In this document: positions 8,011 to 13,246 of the stretch, piece by piece
How the letters are laid out: each line of letters opens with the position of its first letter
Numbering within the stretch: the stretch's first letter is position 1
DNA from: UBA6176 sp041688515
GTDB lineage: Bacteria > Verrucomicrobiota > Verrucomicrobiia > Limisphaerales > UBA9464
Length of the DNA: 13,246 nucleotides
Assembly: GCA_041688515.1 (NCBI GenBank)
Contig: JBDNHZ010000525.1
Location: 1 to 13,246, forward strand
Reading direction: 5' to 3'
Made by a program: the position numbers and the translations under genes
Notes under the pieces: generated by a model
Seen by the model: the letters and a program-made list of their open reading frames with translations, nothing else
Told to the model about the DNA's origin: nothing
The model's database searches: none

Positions 8011-8639
8011 TCTCCGCCCCCGTCATCGAGCAGGTCCTCTGCACTCCCACTGCTGCGCTCCCCGCCTCCTGGCTTCCCCCATGCGGTGCCATCGCCCTTG
8101 ATGGCTCCGCCCTCTTCGCCGCTCTGGAAGGGGTTGCCCCCGTCTGGCTCCCCCGTCCCATCGCCGAATCCGATGCCACCCACAAGCAATGGATCCCGTA
8201 CGGGCTGATCCAGGAACCTTCCGGCCGTTGGGCTTGCTATCGCCGACGCGGCACCGAGTTCCGCCTCCACGGCGCCCGTTCCCTCGGCATCGGCGGCCAC
8301 ATCAATCCTGTCGACGCACCGTCCGGTACCCACCTGAGGCACCCTTGGCACGCCCTTCTTTGGAACGGATTTCTCCGCGAACTCGCCGAGGAACTTCCGA
8401 CTGCACTGCCGGGGCGCACCCGCCTCCTGGGCCTCATCCACGAATCAACATCCGAAGTCGGCCGGGTGCACCTTGGCGCCGTCTTTCTGCATAAGACCGA
8501 CACCCCAATCCCAATGGACTCCGGCGAACTCCACCCACTCGAGTGGCTGACCCGCGAGGAATTGAACTCAGAAGACACCTCAGACATCGAACTTTGGTCG
8601 AAGCTCGCCCTCCAACTGGTTCCATCAGCCCTCCCATGA
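8007..8639 (+). CDS. Nudix-fold hydrolase coupled to the CARF-deaminase
   Basis: A 210-residue cytosolic protein with a Nudix-like core: RSLGIGGHINPVD (91-103), a loop of about 14 residues, then FLRELAEEL (122-130), which supplies the REUxEE half of the Nudix box (metal-binding Glu128 and Glu129). The upstream Gly-x5-Glu half is not canonical, with Ala at the usual Glu position (116); the GGHIN variant occurs in a known Nudix subgroup. Nudix enzymes cleave nucleoside diphosphate linkages. Between a deaminase expected to make ITP and a CARF nuclease, likely jobs are converting ITP to IMP or clearing a signalling nucleotide; both are inference. ATG at 8007 overlaps the cad1 stop and its own stop overlaps the next ATG (8636-8639), so the three proteins should be made together. 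Confidence 0.75.
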   Translation: MISAPVIEQVLCTPTAALPASWLPPCGAIALDGSALFAALEGVAPVWLPRPIAESDATHKQWIPYGLIQEPSGRWACYRRRGTEFRLHGARSLGIGGHINPVDAPSGTHLRHPWHALLWNGFLRELAEELPTALPGRTRLLGLIHESTSEVGRVHLGAVFLHKTDTPIPMDSGELHPLEWLTREELNSEDTSDIELWSKLALQLVPSALP

Positions 8640-9787
8640 CCCTCCTCACCCTTGTCTCGAAACAGATCTGGCCTCAGGTCATTGCTGTCGCCCTCGAACG
8701 ACCAGCGGTCGTCGTTCTGCTCCACACCGACGACCAGCCTCAGTCGCATCGCCCCGCAGCGCGGCTCAAGGAATTTCTGGAATCTGAAGGCCTTCTCACC
8801 CCCGACAACGTTCATCTTCGCCTGATCCAAACCACCAATCTGGAGGAAACCATCGAATCCATTGGCGCGGCCGCAGAAGCGTTTGAGCTCGGTCCCGACA
8901 ACTGCCGCCTCCACCTGACCGGTGGCACAAAGCTCCTCACGATGGCGGCCGTCGAATGGTGTCGCCGCACGGGAAACCCCAGTTTCTATATCGAAGCGCA
9001 CCAGAACGGCCAACGCGTCGTTCGGTTTCATCTCGAAAAATCCGACCTCAAGCAGGCGCCCTTGGAGCAAGTCCTGCCGGACATTACCGACCCATTGAGC
9101 CCGCTGGCGTTGCTCAAATGCCAACTTGATGCCGAGGACGTGACCCTGGACGGCCAGACCCTGACGCTCTCCGAGATCGGCCGCCACCGCCCGCTTTCCG
9201 CCTTGCCTCAGCTTCTGGAGCAGGCGCGCAGTCGTCCTCTCGAAAAAGGCCTCGCCCTCCTCACACCTCTTCTTGATCTCAGCGGGCCCAGTCCGAAATC
9301 GCGCCACGGAGATCTCCTCGAACTCGCCACGGCCTTCGCCGTGCTCAAGTCCGGACCCACTCGTGTTCAACGCGGCGTCGTCTTCAAGTCCCGCAACCGC
9401 AGTAACGACCGCAATGACTCCGGCGAACTCGACCTCGTCTTCAACTGGAAAGGCCGCCTTTGGATCGTCGATTGTAAGGATCGCATCGCTGCTGACGACC
9501 GGGTCGACAGGCTCCGATCGGAACTCTTCAGCTCGGGCAATATCTCAAGCAACGCCGACAATCTACTCAAAGACCTTGCCGATGAGCTCAAGGACAAGGA
9601 ACTCAAGACACTCAAGGAAGACATCGCCGCCGTAGCCGACGGCGCCGGACTCCTGGGAAAGGTGCTGGTCGTCCGACAGACCCAACTCCCTGCCCAGGCA
9701 GAAGACTACGCCCGCACCCGCAAACTTGGCGTCGTCCTCGCCAACGAACTCCACACCCGACTGTCTTCGTTGCTGTCGCCGAAGTGA
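8636..9787 (+). CDS. CARF-PD-(D/E)XK nuclease effector (Card1/Can2 type)
   Basis: A 383-residue protein. The N-terminal CARF half (1-150) contains VVVLLHTDDQ and the ligand motif LHLTGGTKLLTMAAVEW (92-108). The C-terminal half is a restriction-like nuclease: GDLLE (Glu229), GELDLVF (Asp266) and WIVDCKDR (Asp279, Lys281), the E/D/(D)xK set of PD-(D/E)XK enzymes. Domain order and length match Card1/Can2 (DUF1887-type) proteins, which cut DNA and/or RNA after binding cA4. A charged helical segment (about 308-332) follows the active site. ATG at 8636 overlaps the Nudix stop. This gives the locus a second effector chemistry, nucleic acid cleavage, alongside the deaminase. Substrate type and activating ring size cannot be read from sequence. 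Confidence 0.85.
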   Translation: MTLLTLVSKQIWPQVIAVALERPAVVVLLHTDDQPQSHRPAARLKEFLESEGLLTPDNVHLRLIQTTNLEETIESIGAAAEAFELGPDNCRLHLTGGTKLLTMAAVEWCRRTGNPSFYIEAHQNGQRVVRFHLEKSDLKQAPLEQVLPDITDPLSPLALLKCQLDAEDVTLDGQTLTLSEIGRHRPLSALPQLLEQARSRPLEKGLALLTPLLDLSGPSPKSRHGDLLELATAFAVLKSGPTRVQRGVVFKSRNRSNDRNDSGELDLVFNWKGRLWIVDCKDRIAADDRVDRLRSELFSSGNISSNADNLLKDLADELKDKELKTLKEDIAAVADGAGLLGKVLVVRQTQLPAQAEDYARTRKLGVVLANELHTRLSSLLSPK

Positions 9788-9980
9788 CCGCACTGGAGTT
9801 GGCAACGCTCCGCGTGGCAACCGTGGCGCGTCGCAGGTTACCAAACCGTATACCCCACCCATTCTGATGCCCGCCCCTGTGGGCTCCCCATCCCGTCGTC
9901 GAACGTCTCAGGACGTCTCTTCCCCCCCGTTCATCCATCCATTCGTCATTCTTCGTCATCGGTTCGCCAATCATTGCATC
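9788..9980 (+). promoter_or_regulatory. Intergenic region with 10-bp-phased direct repeats, possible promoter/operator
   Basis: This is the longest non-coding gap between the cas10 and cas1 genes that holds no short ORF overlapping its neighbours. It has TGGCAAC twice (9800-9806, 9815-9821), ACGTCTC twice (9903-9909, 9913-9919) and TTCGTCAT twice (9942-9949, 9952-9959); the last two pairs each repeat at 10 bp, one helical turn. The last pair ends about 20 bases before the next start codon. I see no clear -10/-35 pair. It could separate the third CARF gene from the effector block for its own control. Confidence 0.3.
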
Positions 9981-11183
9981 ATGCCTACCCGATCTCCCGC
10001 CACCTTGCCGCCGTCGACCACGCCACGCCTCGACGATTCATCGCCAGACGTCGTCTTGCTGGCGGTGACTGGCATGTCGCCGGCGATCCTCACCGAGACG
10101 ATCTGGGCGTTGGCCCAGTTGCCGGAACCAGTCATTCCAAGCCGTGTTGTCGCCGTCACCACTCTGGAAGGCCGTCGACAGCTCGGTAGACTGTTCGAAC
10201 CGAGTCCGGATTTGAATGGCCTCAGTCCATGGGAAGCGCTGCGTCAGAATCTCGATGGAACGGGTCATGACGTCGACGGACGCCTCCGCTTCGGGCTCAC
10301 CGGGAATGACGTTCAGGTCATCACCGATGTCGAACCGGCCAGCGGCGCGTCCCGTGAGTTGACCGATCTCCGCACCCCGACCGACAACCTCGCGGCTGCA
10401 GACGCAATCCTCGACGCCGTGCGTGGCCTGGTGGCGAACCCGGATCTCCGGGTGATTGGTTCGCTGGCAGGCGGACGCAAGACCATGGGCGCGCTGCTCT
10501 ACGCTTGCTTCACGCTGGCGGCCCGGGAGTCCGATCAATTGACCCACGTCCTGGTGAGTGAGCCCTTCGAAACCCTGCCCGGATTCTGGTTTCCTCAGCA
10601 ACCCGGCCCGGCTCTCAAGCATCGCGACGGCACCACCCATGCGCCGGCCGACGCCCGGGTCGAGTTGGCCGAGATCGCCTTCGTTCCGTTGCGAAACCTT
10701 TTCCAGCGGGAACTGGGGCGCCCGGTCGGCTCCTTTTCGCGACTGATCGAGGCCTGTCGGACGCAGGTACGGCGACAGGCGGGTGAATCACTCCGACTCA
10801 CGATTGAAACCACCCGCACCACCCTCCATATCAATCTCCTTCGGATCGATCTGGCTCCGAGGGAGCATCTTCTCCTGATGTTCCTCATCAGCCGGGCGAA
10901 GCGGGGCGAACCGGACCTCCGCCATTTCAACCTGATCCCCGAGCCCCTCGCCGAATTTCAGAAGGAACTCCGCAGCAACGCAGATTCCAGAAATCTGGGG
11001 GACTGGAGGCACGGGGCCTGCACCACCGACACCGTCGACGAACAGGACATCCGCCGCGCTCTCTCCAGTCTTCGAAAGCGCCTGCGCACGGCCGGCCCGG
11101 AAGGCGGGACACTCAGCCTGCTCCTTCCCGAGCGCGGACGATTCACGCTTGAGCTTCCTGCCGCCCAAATGTTCCTGCGCTGA
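9981..11183 (+). CDS. NE0113-type CARF protein with C-terminal winged-helix-like domain (putative ring nuclease or regulator)
   Basis: A 400-residue protein. It opens with DVVLLAVTGMSPAILTETIW (23-42), the signature of the TIGR02584/Cas_NE0113 family, and has the CARF loop IGSLAGGRKTMGALLYAC (159-176). Residues from about 280 (LHINLLRIDLAPREHLLLMF) to the end look like a winged-helix module, as in Csa3-like and other CARF regulators. No HEPN (RxxxxH in a typical setting), PD-(D/E)XK or other toxic domain is seen. Some annotation pipelines, as I recall, call this family a ring nuclease, so it may degrade cOA and turn the response off; a cOA-sensing transcription factor is the main alternative. 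ATG at 9981 was chosen because the conserved region starts about 20 residues later; the frame is open back to 9726 but the added residues look non-coding. Confidence 0.75.
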   Translation: MPTRSPATLPPSTTPRLDDSSPDVVLLAVTGMSPAILTETIWALAQLPEPVIPSRVVAVTTLEGRRQLGRLFEPSPDLNGLSPWEALRQNLDGTGHDVDGRLRFGLTGNDVQVITDVEPASGASRELTDLRTPTDNLAAADAILDAVRGLVANPDLRVIGSLAGGRKTMGALLYACFTLAARESDQLTHVLVSEPFETLPGFWFPQQPGPALKHRDGTTHAPADARVELAEIAFVPLRNLFQRELGRPVGSFSRLIEACRTQVRRQAGESLRLTIETTRTTLHINLLRIDLAPREHLLLMFLISRAKRGEPDLRHFNLIPEPLAEFQKELRSNADSRNLGDWRHGACTTDTVDEQDIRRALSSLRKRLRTAGPEGGTLSLLLPERGRFTLELPAAQMFLR

Positions 11184-11214
11184 ACTGCAACCGCCCCGGT
11201 CCCAAACCATTCCC

Positions 11215-12252
11215 ATGCCCACCGCCGCCATTCTCCAGCCCGATTCCCGCGTCCGCCTCGACCGCGAACACCTTGAGGTGATCGGTCGGGATGAAGATTC
11301 CCGCGACGAAACCCTGCTCCGTGAGATTCCGTTGCGCGACCTCGATCGCCTCATCCTGGCGGAGAACGTCCAGATCACATCCCAGGCCATGGGCGCGGTC
11401 CTCCGGCGCGATATCCCAGTCGTATACCTCGATACCCATGGCCGGTTTCTGGGTGGCTTCGTCCCCGCGACGCCAGCCCATGGCGCGGCGCGCCTCCTCC
11501 AATACCAGCGAACGCTCGACAGCCAGTTCGCTCTCCATACCGCCGGGCGAATCATCACCGCCAAACTCTACAACCAACGCCGCGTCTTGCAGCGCCTCGA
11601 GGCCTCGCGTCGGGCCGCTGCCCCACCGGATGCCCCCGAGGATCGCAGTCTTCAGGACACCCTCGTCTTCCTCGATGACCTGTTCGGACGTCTGAAACAC
11701 TCGGTAAACCTTGATGAACTCCGCGGGTACGAGGGCGCGGCTGCAGCACGCTACTTCTCCGCCTGGGCCACCTTCCTTCCCGGGGAATTTCCCTTTGAAC
11801 GACGCTCCACTCGGCCGCCCCTCAACGCCGTCAACGCCTGCATCTCTTTCGGCGCCACCCTCCTCTACAACGAGATGGTTGCAGCCTGCCACGCCCGCGG
11901 CCTGGATCCGTCCCTGGGATTCCTCCATGTCACCGAGGACGGACGCTGGTCCTTGGCCCTGGATCTGATCGAACCGTTCCGCTCGGTGCTCGTGGAAGCC
12001 CTCGCCTTGGACTGCTTCAGCCACCAGATTCTCAACGCCACCCACTTCGAAAAACGGGATGGCGGCGTGTTCCTCAATGACCCAGGCCGACGCAAATTCC
12101 TCCTCCAGTACGAACGTCGTATGGAACGGCAGTTCCTGTCCGAAAGCGCCGGACACCGAACCAACCTTCGCACGCAACTCGACGAACAAGTCGTCCAGTT
12201 GAAGGCCGCCCTCGAAGATCCCTCGCGCTTTGAACCGTTCCTCATGAACTGA
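11215..12252 (+). CDS. cas1: Cas1, CRISPR integrase
   Basis: A 345-residue endonuclease that, with Cas2, inserts new spacers at the array. The metal-binding set is complete: Glu173 in LRGYEGAAAARYF, His238 in GFLHVTEDG, and Asp250/Glu253 in LALDLIEPFR. The N-terminal beta domain (1-75, ending IPVVYLDTHGRFLGGF) and helical C-terminal domain are in the usual order. ATG at 11215 gives a normal Cas1 N-terminus; the in-frame ATG at 11149 lies inside the preceding gene. It sits 31 bases after the NE0113-type gene, so it may be co-transcribed with the effectors. No reverse transcriptase fusion is present. Confidence 0.96.
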   Translation: MPTAAILQPDSRVRLDREHLEVIGRDEDSRDETLLREIPLRDLDRLILAENVQITSQAMGAVLRRDIPVVYLDTHGRFLGGFVPATPAHGAARLLQYQRTLDSQFALHTAGRIITAKLYNQRRVLQRLEASRRAAAPPDAPEDRSLQDTLVFLDDLFGRLKHSVNLDELRGYEGAAAARYFSAWATFLPGEFPFERRSTRPPLNAVNACISFGATLLYNEMVAACHARGLDPSLGFLHVTEDGRWSLALDLIEPFRSVLVEALALDCFSHQILNATHFEKRDGGVFLNDPGRRKFLLQYERRMERQFLSESAGHRTNLRTQLDEQVVQLKAALEDPSRFEPFLMN

Positions 12253-12386
12253 GCCGAACTAAAACGCCACCTCGCCGTCACAGCCCACCGCCGGTTCCCG
12301 GCTCAACCCGCCTCTCCATGGAAGACTGGTGGTTCATTGCTTTCCCCATCGCCCCCTACCAAACCAAGCCTCCTGGAGCCAAGGAA
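12253..12386 (+). other. cas1-cas2 spacer with a small hairpin
   Basis: 134 bases with no convincing gene apart from the possible longer cas2 start at 12318. A perfect five-pair inverted repeat, GCCGG-TTC-CCGGC, lies at 12290-12302, without a T-run, so a terminator is not supported. Confidence 0.3.
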
Positions 12387-12662
12387 ATGGTCTATCTCGT
12401 CGCGTACGACATCTGCGATTCCAAACGTCTGCACCGCGTCGCCAAGGTCTGCGAAGACTTCGGCGTCCGTGTCCAGTACAGCCTGTTCGAGTGCCGGCTC
12501 GAACCTGATGAATTCAACCGCCTTTGGAATGCCATGCTGGCCGAAATGGACAATGACGAGGATCGGGCGGTCGCCTATCCGCTCGACGCCCGCTGCGTTC
12601 GCGAGACGCGCACGGCCGGAACCATGGTCTGCACCGAGCGGATCGTCTGCTACTTGGTCTGA
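12387..12662 (+). CDS. cas2: Cas2, spacer-acquisition subunit
   Basis: A 91-residue protein starting MVYLVAYDICDSKRLHRVAK, the Cas2 ferredoxin-fold opening with the conserved Asp8 after the first strand. VQYSLFECRL (about 29-38) is the second conserved strand of the family. Cas2 dimers bridge two Cas1 dimers to form the integration complex. The ATG at 12387 was preferred to the in-frame ATG at 12318 because the standard Cas2 start follows it directly; the longer form would add 23 residues of no known pattern. The gene lies about 400 bases before the array, the usual setting for an adaptation module. Confidence 0.93.
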   Translation: MVYLVAYDICDSKRLHRVAKVCEDFGVRVQYSLFECRLEPDEFNRLWNAMLAEMDNDEDRAVAYPLDARCVRETRTAGTMVCTERIVCYLV

Positions 12663-13066
12663 TGCGAAGTGAGACCGCAGGATGTCCATGGGCCGCCACC
12701 AACGGGAACGGTTGCCGCAGAGCCTGAACCAAAACAACGCCACTGAACGATCCACCGATGACCCCGATTCCACAGATAGGAAGGGAGTTGGTGGGGATGG
12801 AACCCAGTCTGGCGTGTTCAGTCCCAGGTTGGGCATCCACGAAGATCCAACTCCGGCGGAGACTTCAGGTCATGACTGAAAAACCGAGTTTAGAGCCATC
12901 TCATGACCCAGATCGAATCCACACTCAATCAATTTACCCTGAATGCCTTACGCTAACTCCCCCCTCACCTCCCCGCCGACAAACAGCAATCAGCCTGCTG
13001 TCAAATCCTGGCTCCCGACCCACGCACCTCTTGCGGCCCCTGCCATCAGGGGCGCAGACTACCGGG
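12663..13066 (+). other. Non-coding region between cas2 and array, candidate leader
   Basis: 404 bases with no gene I can support. The part around 12870-12955 is less GC-rich than its surroundings and contains a short 17-codon ORF (12903-12956), probably chance. A perfect hairpin, GCCCCTG-CCAT-CAGGGGC, spans 13036-13053 and ends 13 bases before the first repeat; it has no T-run, so it is not a typical terminator. The last 100 bases are not AT-rich, unlike many leaders, so whether this is the leader or the far end of the array is open. Confidence 0.4.
13036..13053 (+). repeat. Inverted repeat just upstream of the CRISPR array
   Basis: Seven perfect base pairs (GCCCCTG/CAGGGGC) around a four-base loop, 13 bases before repeat 1. 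It could be a protein-binding or leader-anchoring element, or part of a terminator for cas2. Confidence 0.4.
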
Positions 13067-13246
13067 GTCCCCATAGGACTCACCGCCGAAAGGCACTGGA
13101 GACTACTTCCCCCAGAAGTCCCCTCCGGGGACAATCAAGGTGTCCCCATAGGACTCACCGCCGAAAGGCACTGGAGACCCGGCGCGGATTGCATCGGAAT
13201 CCTCAGAGTCTTCGTCGTCCCCATAGGACTCACCGCCGAAAGGCAC
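13067..13246 (+). CRISPR. CRISPR array, three repeats visible, runs off the right edge
   Basis: Repeats start at 13067, 13142 and 13217, an exact 75-bp period. The two complete copies (13067-13103, 13142-13178) are identical over 37 bp, begin GTCCCCATAGGACTC and end AGGCACTGGAGAC; the third is cut at 30 bp by the window edge and matches throughout. Spacers are 13104-13141 and 13179-13216, both 38 bp. Within the repeat, GCC-GAAA-GGC forms a short hairpin with a GNRA loop on the + strand, and GTCC-CCATA-GGAC is a second small inverted repeat. Total array length and transcription direction are unknown. Confidence 0.97.

Noticed and set aside
8237..9370. Long minus-strand ORF of 377 codons
   Set aside because: It is a shadow of the Nudix and CARF nuclease genes, whose motifs are clear on the + strand.
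9790..9798. GCACTGGAG, a nine-base match to the CRISPR repeat near the end of the CARF nuclease gene
   Set aside because: It is too short for an anti-repeat or degenerate repeat, has no pairing partner and no spacing pattern, so chance is likely.
11143..12189. Minus-strand ORF of 348 codons
   Set aside because: It lies opposite cas1, which has a complete catalytic set on the + strand.
12682..12879. 65-codon + strand ORF after cas2
   Set aside because: The composition is polar and low-complexity, with no start signal or family pattern; treated as non-coding.
12903..12956. 17-codon ORF starting MTQIESTLNQ upstream of the array
   Set aside because: It is too short to judge, has no clear ribosome binding site and matches nothing I recognise; it could be a remnant but there is no support.

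Overview
The window is the middle and end of a type III-B (Cmr) CRISPR-Cas locus from a GC-rich bacterium. Every gene lies on the + strand. Tight packing, high GC at third codon positions and few Shine-Dalgarno sequences would suit Verrucomicrobiota, Planctomycetota or another high-GC phylum. The window holds no rRNA or host housekeeping gene, so the taxon cannot be fixed.

Layout. Bases 1-5728 carry the interference complex in the order cas10 (cmr2, 5' end cut off by the window), cmr3, cmr4, cmr5, cmr6, cmr1, joined by ATGA/GTGA overlaps or short gaps. Two small unrecognised ORFs (5746-5955 and 5952-6080) overlap each other at a GTGA junction. Bases 6127-9787 hold a three-gene effector block joined by ATGA overlaps: a CARF-adenosine deaminase (Cad1/CAAD type), a Nudix-fold protein, and a CARF-PD-(D/E)XK nuclease (Card1/Can2 type). 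After a 193-base gap comes a third CARF protein (NE0113/TIGR02584 type) with a probable winged-helix C-terminus (9981-11183). Then come cas1 (11215-12252), cas2 (12387-12662), a 404-base non-coding stretch, and a CRISPR array from 13067 that runs off the right edge (37-bp repeats, 38-bp spacers, 75-bp period).

How it should work. Cas10 keeps its GGDD cyclase motif, so recognition of target RNA by the Cmr complex should produce cyclic oligoadenylate (cOA). Three CARF proteins could read that signal. The deaminase would attack the purine nucleotide pool (ATP to ITP is the reported activity of the family), the nuclease would cut nucleic acid, and the NE0113-type protein would degrade the signal or control transcription. 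The Nudix protein, coupled between the two effectors, could process the nucleotides made by the deaminase.

Most unusual points. (1) cmr4, the backbone subunit, has an in-frame TGA at codon 19 (2503-2505), where I recall homologues having glycine; the rest of the frame is intact, and a GTG 12 bases downstream of the stop could restart translation just before the catalytic Asp26. (2) A deaminase, a Nudix protein and a CARF nuclease are translationally coupled. (3) Two small unknown ORFs lie between cmr1 and the deaminase. (4) Pairs of 10-bp-phased direct repeats precede the third CARF gene. No cas6 is visible in the window.
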